From assembly GCA_013396915.1 (NCBI GenBank), contig VWZL01001973.1, positions 434,001 to 498,000 of the forward strand: a DNA stretch of 64,000 nucleotides. Reading direction: 5' to 3'. Under the pieces are notes generated by a model. The model was not told where the DNA came from. It worked only from the letters and a program-made list of their open reading frames with translations, and searched no databases. The position numbers and the translations under genes are program-made. Source of the stretch: Stercorarius parasiticus. Lineage: Eukaryota; Chordata; Aves; Charadriiformes; Stercorariidae. Below, piece by piece: positions 1-13,346 of the stretch (position 1 is its first letter; every line of letters starts with the position of its first letter).

Positions 1-3000
1 TATATTTACAGTGTGAGTCATTTTGCTTTTATTTTTCCTTTTTCAAAACTATTCTAAAATATAACACAATTGTGTTTATGATAGTATGAAAAACTACTCT
101 TCCCAGCCTTTTCCAAAAGGCTGTTGGGATGGTGCTCTGCATCTCTTAAGATTCATTGCCAGTAGTAATAAATATAATAGTACTACAACCTATGTTGTCA
201 TAAAAGCTAGAAAAATCCTCCTTAAAAAGCCAAAGTGTCCAAAAATATACCTCACTCTTACCCCTAAAATAGTATATAATCTTTTTGGTTTGGACAAGGG
301 ATTTACCAAAACAGATTTCTCAAAATTCCTTGAGTTGATTTTGGTGTATTATTTATATCTTCCATGCATTCTGTATGAGAATAAATTCATAGATCAAGTT
401 CACACACATTTTCCAGATTACAACATATGAACATAATTTCACAATTTTCATTTGTGCTTTTATTCCTCACTGTGAATTGAAACAAGCTTAAAGCTTAACA
501 AGTAACTTATTTTCCTTTTGTATGATGGTTTCTCTCTCTTAATAACTATAATCAGAAGTAGATATCATGCCATCTTTCTCTCACCGCATGGTGGAACAGG
601 AAACACAATAGTAAACTCATTTTTCTTTCTTTCTCCAGAGTAGGATGATTTCAATGGCTGCACTTTGAGTGAGTCTACATTTCAGATCAGCAATATGCTT
701 TCAATAAAAATTTCTGAATTGTTTCCACCTGACATAATGTTCTTCTCACTGGAAATGATCTTGGAATGCACAAGCTCGATTCTTCTAAAGGAAAATAAAC
801 TGAGAGATGCACTGCTGAAATAAACCTCAATGTGCTGCCACCACTACAGCTGTTCAGCCCACAGGACTGAATGCTAACCCCTTGAAATGCACATAGTGTA
901 GAATACTCTGTTTTTCATGCCAGCTGCCACACTCTAGAGCCCTTCCCATTGCATGGTACTTCCTGCTAATGAAAAAGCCTGTATGTGTCTTTTCTGTTCA
1001 TCGCAGAAAAAAAAAAAGTAATGTTTTTCCTCTTCCTATAAAGAAAATACAAATTTGACAGCATTAGTAGTCTATATGAATTCCTTGAAGCAGAGAAAAT
1101 GTTAGTACACACTGTTATACTTTGATATAGTCCTGTTAAATTAGAAGCTTTTTAATTATTTAATTTCTTAAATGGAGATCATGAATTATAGGCATGGTCC
1201 AATAAAAATTATAAGCACTCAGTTTACAAGTAGAGTACTGCATTCTGTAAGTCTTCTCATGTTGAAAGTTAAGCAAGTACTTCGGTAACACATTAGATTA
1301 GAGTAAAAAATATCATTAATGTACTTTGTCAAGGCTGGAGACATTTGATTACTGATACTGTACATATATAGATGCAAGTAAGGAAATACAGCTATATTAA
1401 CTCACTAGTGCAAGTATTAACACTATTAATACTTATGCTACAGTGCATTATGAAGGTGACAGCAGCTAATCCTGTTTCTGAATGAAGACTGATTAAAATT
1501 ATATATTCAAGCCTCCATTTTCACATGATCTGTGCAACTGAGTGGAAAAGAACTGATACATCCCCCAACAGTTGATATATATTTCTACCTTCCCCTGAAA
1601 CTGTCCAAGCCATCCCCCTCTCAAAGCATTTACAATCAGTTTTGTCCTTGCCTTATAACCTCAAGAGAAAAAAAGCTTCCAGAAAAGGAAGGCAAAAAGT
1701 TTTAAAACATATTAACTACCGCTGGACAATAGAGATGGCATGGTGGATCTAGGACTGAAATAAAACAATAACCTGTTATCATCACAAAGTACACAGCAGT
1801 TTTAGGTCACACTGCTGGCATTGAACAGTCTAGTTGACCTAGACTGAATAAGTATTCTTAACTGTTGACAACAGTTATTGACATCAACTAATTCAAAATA
1901 ATTTCATTGTTCTTCTAATTTGAATATTATTTGCATCATCCACTATCTCATCTTGTAAAACTCTCGCAGAATTGAGAAAGTTTACTAGCAATACAAATAA
2001 CAAAAAACATGAAATCTTTCAAATTCATCAGGTTTCCATCCATCAGTAGATGTAAGAAGGCTTTTTGTCTCTGTTTTCGCAATTTGCCTGTAACACTCCA
2101 CAACACAATGGCATAATGTGGAGACAAAAGTGAGTAGCCTAATGCGAGCAGAAAATGCCATCAAGGGAATCTTCTACTAAATAGCTAAAGTCACTTTATC
2201 TGGCCAGGGAAGTGCAGAGGCTCTTTTGAGAGGTAAGACATACCCCACATGTTCAGAAGAGCCAAAAGCAGAAAAGTCTTATACAGAAGTTTTTATTTCT
2301 GTGTTAATTTGCTATTTTTGTTTTAGGGAAACTATGATAAAAACTGTAGATGTAGCCCTTCGAGCTCTATGACAAATAAAAATATGATGGAAAAAAGCCC
2401 GTTTGTTAAATATACGGAAGCTTCAGAGTGCTGTTGAGTCAGAATTCACTTGCTTGAATAAACATGCCAAATGAAAGCTATGTGAAACAAAATATTGCAT
2501 TTGCTAAAATAAATACACATTAAAATGGGTATAGCTGTAGATAGTTGCAGTGCTTAGAGCAATAAATAGAGCTCAAACTAAAATAAATGGAAGACATTGA
2601 AAAAAGCATGCAACTTTTACAGAACATGATAAAATGAACACTGCACCATTTAAAACTGATTGACAGGTAATGAACTATAAAATCTATATTGAAATGGAAA
2701 TGACAGAGAAAGAATAGCACAAGGCATCAATGCTACAGTCACAGTGCTGAAAGATGGGAAAATTTCTGAGACAACAGCTCACCAAAATTAAGCAAATTAG
2801 AGACTGATGAAAAATCTATGTGTTCTAATTGAATTAACCAGTTGTCGAGAGACAGAACAGCACTGCATTTTAACATGGCTGTTAAACGGATGTTCCTGCT
2901 TATATCAAACTTCCTGTACAGTTTAAAATGAGACACCAGTAAAACAAAATGCATTCCTTCACATCTGGCCTTTCCTTGGTTGTAACAGCATAACGTTAAG

Positions 3001-6000
3001 CATATTACCAGTTTACTATCCAAGTTTCAATGTGGTATGTGCTTAATGAAGCAAACATCAGTTTATTCTGAACTTTCATTTCAGGACAAATTTGCTTTGC
3101 ATCTTGTTTTGAATTCCTTTCTAAGCAAATCTTCTCTCAACCTATTTGATAAGCAGAATTCAGATAGTAATATTTACTTGCAACGTTTTCTGTGACTTTG
3201 ATTTACTTAATAGGATGATTTTTATTTTTTTTCCCCTAAGGGTTCCTCTGGTTCCTTTCCTGCACAGAACAGCTTTCAATATTTCTACTTTTCATTCAAT
3301 GACCTACTTTCCATAGCTTGAAGTCTCTAGCTAATCAGCAGAATACAGTCACTTTCAAAATGCTTTCAAATAAACATTTTGATAAGAAGTCATGATAGTC
3401 ACGATAAACTTCGATACTTAAAAACATACAGTTAAAATTTTGAAGATTACTGCTCCAAACCATTCATTCTATTACAACTGCCTGCATTAGGTCAAACAAT
3501 GAGATGCTATTTTTTTTTTTTTAAGCAGGACCAATGTCACATTGGGGAAAGACCCATTTTCAGGAAAAGCAAAGGATGTATTTAGAAATCAATTGGTTCT
3601 TTAGGGGTGTACTCACAACATCTTATCTGCAAGCAAGTTGATTTTTATATGAAGCTTTCTACTTCTCAATATACTGCCTCTACAGACAGCCAATAAGCAA
3701 GCAGTAATTTCCCAGAAATTCTAGCACCAATGGAAGGAATATGAAATATAATAGTCTAACTATTGAAAAAGAGGGGTTTGATTTCAAGATTTTGGTAATT
3801 TCATTCACCATTAACCAGAAAGTGGTACTAGGTTGCATGATCTAAATCTTTGCACAAGTAGATCATTAAATTTTGCCTTGAAATGTGTTTGTTTAGAGGC
3901 GTTTTCAAAAAGTAATTTATTCTTGCTTTAAAGTCATCAATAGATATCCACTGAATTTTCATGGATGTACTCTACAGCTCCCAGGCATTATCTCCATTCA
4001 CAAACACGGTCAAAGGGTAATCCCTTAAGTTTATCATAAATTAAGGCAACAACATAGGTGCTCTGCATTTTCTTAGCGTAGTCTAAAAAACTCACCCAAA
4101 TAGTTTCCTTAACAAGTTCAACCTATTAATCCTCAAGATGCCTTTTTTAAGTACATCCTCAGTGAATTTTCACCTCTTATATCTTGCTACGTGTGTTAGA
4201 TGATTTTAATGTTGTGTTCTTCAACTTCATGAAGAAGTAATGTTTAAATACCAAAGAGCATGATATTCCTTCAGCGGGTACTCCAGATAATTTCAGAGGA
4301 TAACAGGTTTCTGATTTTTGTGGCCCTTTTTTAGCAGCATGGTACATGAGTGGAATGAGAAGGAAATAACTACCCTCATCATTAAGCTCCTTTCCTTTAT
4401 TTTCAAAATGCTGAAATTGTGAAATCACCTGGACACAATTCATCTCTGAACCAGATACCATTTTATTCTCTTTTTTTTCTATATGATTTAATTTTATATT
4501 TATTTGTTGTCGTGATCCGTTCAACATTATTACATTTTACCTCATGCTCAGAGCATCTCCCCATTTCCATTAGTCCCACACATACATAATGTTTTTAATA
4601 TTAAGCTTGTGTTAATATTTTTCTACAAGTCTAAAATTCACATCAATCTCTTCTATGTTTAAATTATTTCAGACAAGTAGCTATTTTCAATAATAAATAC
4701 TCAAACGAGAAAAAAAAACTAAATTGGTAATGGGTGTTTCAGTGCTAGCCATCCTAATTTTTCTCTCAGGAATGTTAACACATTTCAATTCAGATTATCA
4801 AAAGGGAAGTACATTTTCTTGGAGAATAAAAGCACATGACTGCAAGAATGCTGAGAATGAGCAAAATCCATCTTCCTGTCACTATGCAATGGATTATTTT
4901 TAACTACCTATAGCTTTTTCTCGTCAGTAATAGCCTGCAAATATACACATCAAATAAATCACTGAATAAGGAGGAATGAAATGGAACAGATCTATTAAAA
5001 AAGGTATAGTGAAGTGTGTTCACTGCTCCACTGCACTGAAATGAATTTGGACTACTTTTACTACACTGTTGTATTGGAATACTAAACAGAAGACTGTAGG
5101 CAATTTACAAAAATAACTGAATAATGCACTGAGAATATTTGCAGATCTATATTGACAGATTTCCATCTTCAAAACACTCCTCAGAATAATAAATAACAGT
5201 ATATTCAGTTACTAAAATAGCCAGACAGAGACATTCCATCAATTACTGAAGAAATAAAATGGTTTGTATCAGCTTGTGAAATGTAAATCCCTGAAGTTTC
5301 TGTGTAACAAAAACTTCACAGTTAGATACAGTTCTAAGAATACTGTCAAGAAATGTCAAACTTTGGAATAGCAAAAGTGTTGCTTCAGTGATACAATATA
5401 CTAAAGCTGTCTGTGCAACAGCTTTGTGCTTCAGTAGTTAACTTTGACAAGGACAAAATTCAGAATGCATCTGTTTAGCATGAGAAATTTATAACATAAT
5501 TCAAGGAAATCTGAAATATGGAAAATATTTCTAATGGAAAATGAAGACATTGAAGAATACAAGTAGCCACATAGCTAAACTACATTTTGAATTAGTAACT
5601 TTCAATATATAAGCTGAAATTCATCCTGAAGGAATCACCATGAGAACAGTACACTACTTAAGCATCAAATTACAAAAACTTCAAGGAAAAAAAAAGTCCA
5701 ATTGGTACATAAGTCATACCATAGATATCCAAGCAAGACATTTTTCACAAACTGAATTGGAGCTAGAGTTGCATGATATTGAGCTGAACTGAAGTATGCT
5801 ACATAGAAATTGAGTATCTTTTCTTTTTTTAAGCAACCTTTTAAAAAGAAAAAACAAGACTTACCTGTTCACCCATCTTAACTTTAACAAAGAAACTAAA
5901 GATACAATGTTAAGATGGCACCTAAAATGCCAGTTATTTGGGCTTTTCAATCAATAACTGACAAAGATTTTGTTAAAGTAATAAAGGGGGAAGGAAGATG

Positions 6001-6070
6001 AACTTCAAAGTTTATTATAAAGGTAATGGGATGTTAAAAATGAAGCCGTGATTCCCTATTGTTACAATAT
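1..6070. other. Unique AT-rich noncoding sequence
   Basis: I see no gene, RNA gene or recognisable transposon here. The sequence is AT-rich with A and T runs (for example an A run near 1005-1016 and a T run near 3511-3522). The longest open stretches, 114 codons on the plus strand at 86-430 and 116 codons on the minus strand at 4177-4527, have no recognisable domain and no convincing splice signals. They fit chance open frames in AT-rich DNA. Nothing suggests a promoter or CpG island. Confidence 0.6.
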
Positions 6071-6266
6071 CAGTCATTAACTGCTAGAAAATTACTTAAA
6101 CAGCACCACATAGAGAACATGAGATGCAGCGGAGGTAGGAAAAGGGTACTTTATATATTCTTAATTTTGCATGGTTTATAAATAATGGCCTCTGGGATTA
6201 ATATTTTCTCACAGTTAATGACTACCTCACTTTAGGGGCAAACTCCTCTGGATAGTCATTAACTGT
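6071..6266. repeat. Three copies of a 12-mer, two forming a 14-bp perfect hairpin
   Basis: The word AGTCATTAACTG occurs at about 6072-6083, inverted within 6211-6224, and again within 6253-6266. The last two form a perfect 14-bp inverted repeat (ACAGTTAATGACTA against TAGTCATTAACTGT) around a 28-nt loop. Inside the loop, AGGGG can pair with CTCCT, with one wobble pair. It could be a small decayed inverted-repeat element, a paired transcription-factor site or a structured RNA. I see no flanking target-site duplication, so I do not call it a transposon. Confidence 0.6.
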
Positions 6267-9200
6267 CAAGAAATGTTGACCCCACAGGTCATTCTTACTG
6301 AAGTGCTGTATAATGCATATAATAGTTATGTAAATGCTGAGTATCACTGCAATAAATATTTAAATGAGGTGCTTAGGAAAAGCTTATGGTTTATTCTTGA
6401 ATAAATGCCTTGGCTGGGCGTGGAAGGTGGGCACAAGGAGTGTCTGTGAACACTTGCACACAAGGGCAACTGAGCCTAAGTGTTTTTATTCTCTGATCTA
6501 GGACCTGGGATTAAGGTTTAGTTTTAGCAAAGATGAGGGATACTGAGACAGCAGAAGAGACTCTAGTTTGGAACCCTGCCCTTTCTGGGGTTCAGCCATG
6601 AGAGGAATTATTCATTGCACTGCAAAATAAATAGAATCCACTGCCAAATGTTTTCACTGTGTCACAGAGGTGCATCTGCAGAACCAGAGCATCTATTTTG
6701 CTCACTCTCCTTAGATTTGGATGGGTAGTTCAGGCACCTCCCTTAGGATCACAACCATTATTGTCTCTAGTGAAAGCTATATGTCTCCAAAGAGTGTCCC
6801 TGAATTTTAAGCACTGAGCCTCCTCGAGTTTGCCAGTCAGACATATTGATGGAGGAGGAAGTTCTCCCTCCTGAATTTAGACACCTGACAAAGGTTGCTA
6901 CCAAGCTTGTCTATTCTGAATTCAGAGCACCAGGTCCTCTACTGTTGATAGGTATATAACTGTGCAGTTATCACTTTTTTTTTAAATGCTGATGGCCACA
7001 GTGTCCACATTTGCATAGTAATAGCCACTAAGATAGAGAATACATCTAGGAAGTGAGTATTCAGCAATCTTTTCCTTCCTAAATCTGAGAGGAATTCAGT
7101 TTACCTTACACACTTCCCAAGTAAGTGTTTTATCGTCTAGATTATAACATAGCCAGAACTAAAGCACCATACACATTTCTTGTGGAAGTAGGGCTGCTGC
7201 ATAGGCAAGAAAAGAAGAATCAAGTACACAGAATTCAAATGTACATCCAACTCTTCAACCTTTTAGCTGAAGCATTAAGCATGGAGAGAAAAGGTTTTGT
7301 TTTCTGGTCTCCACCCCAAGTTCTGCTTTGTTTTTTACGTTAGATCAAACACTGAATAAAAAGCAAATGCTTGAAAAGATCTCCCTGTACAAATTAATGC
7401 ACTATCTAGACACTACTTCTGTGAGCAAAGACACTGCGCCTCTCTAAGATGTTTGGTGTCTCCTCACCATATATCTGAAATGCAATGAAGTTCAAGCAAA
7501 AGTTATACTACTAGCTTCTTGCAATGATGCGCTTCTATACAACATTGTACATGTTTGGTCACTGCGGAGGATGTGTGGTTCTAATTGGAGATCAACTGAA
7601 TGTCCTTCCCTCGAAGATTAGGGTGGAAATTTCCAAATCACTAAATCACTAGGATATAGGCATCGTAAGAAGCAGTGCTGAGAGCAGAAGAGACTCCTCC
7701 AGCTTTTTGCAGGGGAGGTGGGGACAGGGGAAGGAAATACCATTAGCCATAAATGAGGAAAATCAGAGAAGAAAAAAGACAACCCCATTTCCATTATGAC
7801 TGTTCTTGTTAAATTGCTAAAAGCCAACAGAGACAGTGAATGTCACGACTAACGTATAGTTTCAGGTCTGTGGTGTTTTATACTCACAGCTAAATTAGAA
7901 TATAAATGCTAAAGGCTAAAAGGTTTGTATATATATTAATGATGATGCATTTAACTGATAATAAGAACTGATTGAATTTATAAAAAGGATTGACCATTTA
8001 CAAGTAGTGTGTTGTTAGTGAATTAACTTAGTTTTATAGTTTAAAACTGCTCTGGTTTGTCAGTCTTCTAAACAGTCCCATCACAGTGATCTCTGATGCG
8101 TATATCTGCTGTTAAACTACAAATACTTATATAAGAAATGCTTAATATCAAAATAAAATATAAAGAAGATTTAGAGATTTACTGTGGGGTAGCCATCACA
8201 AAGAATGCTGCATTTACAAAAGATGGTCATTGCCAGAAAGGAACTCAGAGATGACAAGTATAATTAAAATCTTTGTTTTGAAATGCCTCTAAGAATGTAT
8301 CTGGTATGACAAGTGCTTCATACCTTTAAAATAAAATATAGAGAAAAATGAGTGGTTGTTAATTGCCAGGAAGACAGATTTTTCTTGTTGTTGTTGCATT
8401 ATTTATCTTCTAAAGAGATTTAGTTTTGTGTCATTTTTTCAGACAAAAATCCAAACTGATTGATGTGTAGTCCACTCTTTGAGCTATGACAGGAAGCAGA
8501 AACTATCTTAGTCCAAGACTAATGTCTAGGATATACTTGAATATTTTGGACTAGAGTACACAGACTACAGACCAAACTCTCTGGAAATAAAAATGGATAA
8601 GAGCTAATCAACAAGTATATTGTATTCAATATATATCCCAGACGCACATTCTCACAGTGGGTATATATATACCCTGGCATTCAAGACTAGAGACTTTTTG
8701 CACCATAAAACCTCCTTTCTTGTGTTTGATAGAGCTATGTAGGGCAGAACATACACATGCCCTCTCAGATCTTACTCGGCCAGAGAACTGCTGTGCTGCA
8801 ACGTACTTTAAGGACTCTTCGAAAACCAAAAAAAGGCAGATTTTTTTTTGGATGGATGGATAGGCCTTAAAGACCTATAGATACTGAAAAAAATCTTTCT
8901 GTATTCAAGTGACATACACATTACACAGTAACCTATCTTAAGCAATAACCCAACAGCATTCATGATTTTCTGAATGTAAATTTCAAAGACCTTCATTAAA
9001 AAAAAAAGAAAGGGGGGCAATAAATTTACCAAAATGTGTATTATCTCTGCATGTCTTTGTGCAGTGCAGTCAAGCTTTCTGATACTTTTGTTCCCTGTAA
9101 CTGTCACTTGAATTTCAAGGGACTGTTAGGCAGATGAGAGGCCACACAAGTAGCATAAGAAGTTGTTTCATGCCCAATATTCTGAGATGGGGAAGTTCTA

Positions 9201-9754
9201 CTGTCTCATCAAAAGTGTTAAAACAGCCCAGTATCCAGTTCAAGGGCCTTTGCATGGACAAATTTATGCTATGGATATTAAATATCAAAACCATGAGTTT
9301 GATATTTTTCAGGACCACTCCTAGAACAAAAGGGGCTCCTTGCATTGGGGTTGCAGAGTGCAGGCACATTAATGTACCTTAGGGACTAGATTATACTTTT
9401 GGGGGAGAAAAATGCTCATTTGTTTTGGATAGAATTTGCAAACCTTCATAAATATCTAACCGCCTTTCTTGCCAGAAAGTACTTAAGGCAAGAACACTTT
9501 CTTAGGTGGGTACAAAAGTATGTAGATTGCTAGAGGCTCAAAGCAAGGCTTAACAAACACCCTGAGTGTCAGGATCAAGGGATCCAGGACAGGAGTTTTT
9601 TTCCAGGCGGTTATGAAGGTTGATGTGTAAGTTCTGTGTGTCTTCTGTCTGACAGATAGGACACATACAATCTCTAATGGTTGTATGTAGTCACATAGTG
9701 CACCAGAAGGTTCTGGACAACAGGTCTTGCTGTTATTACACAGTACTTAACATA
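6267..9754. other. Unique noncoding sequence
   Basis: There is no recognisable gene or transposon. The stretch contains a perfect 16-bp palindrome at 8659-8674 (GGGTATATATATACCC), a low-complexity TA core with GGG/CCC ends. Open frames on both strands around 8.8-9.4 kb overlap one another and carry no domain that I recognise. The part around 6.4-6.9 kb is somewhat less AT-rich than its surroundings but matches no family I know. Confidence 0.5.
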
Positions 9755-9870
9755 AGTCATAGAATAATGGTGGGAACTCTGAGTCTTTCCGGGGACCAAT
9801 AATTTTCATCCATCTGGCCCTTTTTGTGGGCATCCTACTGAAAAAATGAATTAGTCTGAGTGTAGGAGAT
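9755..9870 (-). mobile_element. Possible decayed CR1 3' end
   Basis: The words CATAGAATAATGG, then GGGACC, then TTCATCCATCTGGCCC, then GTGGGCATCCT appear in the same order as the blocks at a reversed CR1 3' end (terminal repeat, GGAAGGGACC, ATCATCCAGTCCAACCC, GGGCAGGGACA). Identity is low and the terminal repeat is a single unit. I treat this as a tentative old fragment. Chance resemblance is possible. Confidence 0.3.
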
Positions 9871-11317
9871 CACTAGAAGGAAACAGAAAGAAAGGCTGAT
9901 AAGAAATGCAGCACTCAAAGGGAATTCAGATTTCTGAACTGATAGAATGTCTTCCCAGAGAGAACACCATCTGAAGCTGTGACTATAAATTTCAGAACCC
10001 AACCTCAGGCAGCATGAAGTCGTGTGCTACCGAATGTCCTATCAGAGCTCAGTAGGAGTTTACTGAACTGGTAGGATGCCTCTCCAGACAAGGAATCAAG
10101 AAGGTCCCATGCATATGCATACATGTCCCCCGCCCCAGAACAGGATGTCACATTAGATATACAGACATTCTCTATATAAAGAATGATGGCATCGCTCCAC
10201 ACAATGGATTTTCAGGCCTCCAGTAATTTATTCTTGCACAACTTTAACAGTAATTTAAAAGTTCTTAATAAACTTGTTTGCTTCTCAATATTAATTTCCT
10301 TTTATACATTTAGGGAATGCTGTGTTCAAGCATGTATTTGTTAAAGTGATGATTGTCATGTATATGGTTGCCTGTCTCTGTTATGCTTTTTTACTTATGC
10401 TACTTGTGTATATTATGAATTGTTTTCAGCTTAATTTTATGAGATTGTATGGAACGTACACTTAGAGGATTGGCATAAAATCATTTTCAAAGGTGATTCC
10501 AGTCTGATGTTGTTTTTTAAATTAAGAGTAAAACCCGAAAAGGGAGTTGGTTAATTGTGGGTTCTTTTTTGTATATAGAAGTAGGGGTTTCTGAACAGAA
10601 ACATAAATGGCAGAATTCAGAAAAGAAAGTATTTCTATTACAAAGAAATTATGTATGCTGTGCACATGCCCACTTCTGCCCAAAGCCATAGGATGAGACG
10701 CTGATTTAAAACTGACCTATTTAGCTATAGCCCAAAAAAATGCAAGAATATCACTTTCTTTCTCCAAAGCAAAACTCCTTGAGGAAAAGATGAGATGGGT
10801 TCTTCCATATGAAGCCTTCAGTTGCTCTTTAATATTCTTAGCTCCCTGAAGAAGTTATCATCACTTTTTCAATATTTTACCTAATCTACTTTCTTTTCAT
10901 TTTCCTTGGGAAAATATATTTGAATTATGTAAATCATTCTCCATCTGACAATATGAAAACAGTCATCACGAGCACTTAGAAATAATGTGAATCCACAAAA
11001 ATATACAAGAAGTGGTACTGTAGAACTGTACATCTAAGCAAAACCTATTTTATCCCCTAATGCTGTTTACAGGATAATAAACCTCAGTCAGGAGAACTAG
11101 AAGGATTCATTTCATTGTTCTTTGTGCCCCCAAGAACATCATAAGAAGAGATGGCATTTTATGGGGGAAAGCTTCAAATTTTACATTAGATGATATTGCG
11201 CTTCAAGAAAAGATGAAAAATTTGGGAGCCAAAAAAATTATTATTTTCAGAAACAGTAGCAACATTAGTGAACACAATAAATAAAATAGATGACTACATG
11301 ATAAATAAACCAGAACA

Positions 11318-11357
11318 TTTTCAGAGACTGAATGTTCTTTTATTCAGTCTCTGAAAA
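11318..11357. repeat. 16-bp perfect inverted repeat, 8-nt loop
   Basis: The left arm at 11318-11333 (TTTTCAGAGACTGAAT) is the exact reverse complement of 11342-11357 (ATTCAGTCTCTGAAAA). The loop is GTTCTTTT. The arms are not simple-sequence DNA, so the pairing is unlikely to be a low-complexity artefact. At 40 nt in total it is shorter than a normal microRNA precursor hairpin. A cruciform, a palindromic binding site or a replication-slippage product are alternatives. Confidence 0.85.
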
Positions 11358-12710
11358 AACATCTCAGGTTTGATATGGATTGTTAAAGCTTTTAAAGAAA
11401 TATTCTCCTACAAAACCTTCTAAACAGAGTAGTGGTATTTAGGAGACAGTAATAGCATTATTCAAATTTCAACAATATTCTCAAACACATTTTAAACATG
11501 AAAAATAATGATACTATGTGACAAGGCATTTTTTACATTATGCAGAGTTTTTTTATAAGTGAATCATCATAAATGCACCCTCACGATCGAGTAATTGAGA
11601 TGTCTAATTTTAAGCATGAACAGTATCAGTGATGAACTTAAACTGTCTTCCGTGTATTTCTCCCAGACAATTATCACAGCACTAAATCCTTGTAATAAGT
11701 AAAACAAGTTATATAACAATGTGAAAATCTTAATTTTTATATATCAGGAACTAGCATTTTGCTTGCACAGCTTTCCTTTTCCAGAGAGTCTAGCTACAAC
11801 TCACAGACTTGGTTTGGCTTTCAATTGTTTATATTCTTGTTTTAGTTATCAAATTGTATAAATTAGCTAAATATTACAATATCTGCAATAACCTTATCTG
11901 AGCTTATATCTTAATTCTTATGTAAGTAGAAAACCATACAGAAGTGAGAATTAAATTCTCCCCCAAGTTGTTTCCAAATTACTCAATGTAATACCTGTTC
12001 TATTACCATTTTTTAATTGGAATATTATAGCAATTTTAGCATAAATCTAACAAAAAATAGGCATTTTTTCTTAATAAGTACTTTTTCAAAAAAGACATGA
12101 CTTCTCCATTGACTGATAAGAAACTAAAGAAGATATTTCACATGCATGCACATACGTTTATACGCATATACACACAGTCCTTAATTTATGCTTTATCTTT
12201 TAAAGCGGTTGATAGAAAAAAATAATTTCCTAGTTTTCAGGTAATTTCTAGTGGTGACAGATTCAGCAGGAAGGGTTTTTATTGATTCAGAAGTCTAGCC
12301 AGTCTGTCTAAAACTACTACATGTCTTGGCTATCTAGGTAAATGCTACAACTTAATATGTACTGTACAGTTCAAACTTTCTTTGTTCACATTAGACTGTA
12401 AGACTATCATACACCTGAATCTAGCCATCTTTCTAGTAAAATCAATAGTGTTATTTACTTTAATTTCAACCATGCAGAATTGGCCAGAGTGCATCTCCTC
12501 ATTTTCTTTCGTGTACTATCACGCATTACCCAGTCGAGTTATAATCTGTGCTCGGTGTTAGTGCCATTACATCTGAGAGCAAAGTATAACACATTCTATT
12601 ATATGAACAGTTAGAAATGCACTGAGCTGAGATCTGTAAATGAGTCTCACTGCAAGAACTTTTATAACACGTTAGAATGCAGTGAGCACATACTGAATCT
12701 AAAATTCTGC

Positions 12711-12755
12711 ATTAATTTACATTTCCTGAAATGATTTACAGAAATGTAAATTAAT
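12711..12755. repeat. 14-15-bp perfect inverted repeat, AT-rich arms
   Basis: ATTAATTTACATTT at 12711-12724 is the exact reverse complement of AAATGTAAATTAAT at 12742-12755. One further C-G pair extends the stem into the loop. The arms carry ATTAAT and ATGTAAAT words that resemble homeodomain and octamer-like sites, so a paired binding site is possible. No gene or transposon is visible nearby. Confidence 0.8.
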
Positions 12756-13346
12756 CCACTTCTATAAAGTGATTACTGTGTTTTCTCTTTAGAGTAAGTT
12801 TCTTCCTATTCACTTTTCACTCAAGTCTAAACCAGCCAGTGATACTTGACGGTAGAGATGGAAAGAAGCAGGAAGCTTTATATTCTCTTCTAAAGGTCAG
12901 CAAACAGTCTTTGGAGAGATCAGAAGAATGAAATATCCAGAACTAAAGGTCTTTCATTTAAAAATAACACGTACCTAGAAAAGCCCTTCTGCTTGAAACA
13001 GAGGGCTTTTTCAAACATTTATTCCTGAAGTTGCCATACAGTCACACTTGTTTTCCTATCACCTTATCACCCCCCTTCTATTACAAACATGAAACCAAAT
13101 TATATGTGCACTCATCTTTTCTTTCCAATGCTAAAACACTGCTCTCATAATTTTCTTGATATTGTAATAGAATTTCAACTCTGCAGTAGTTAAGGGCCTC
13201 TTTCTGAGGCCTTTATATATATACCTTGATATATAATAAACCATTATAGGTATGCCTTACCCTATTAACTGAGGAGAAGATATTTAAATAAGTTTAAAGT
13301 GAGTCAGATCCTTTCATAGGTTTATTGCCTACATGTGATGGGCAAG

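Larger units (their letters stand above)
9871..13346. other. Unique noncoding sequence with two strong hairpins
   Basis: I see no gene or identifiable transposon. The stretch holds the perfect inverted repeats annotated at 11318-11357 and 12711-12755. It also holds a pair of related segments near 9935-9965 and 10063-10093 that begin CTGAACTG and differ mainly by transitions. The rest is AT-rich sequence with no readable signal. Confidence 0.5.
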
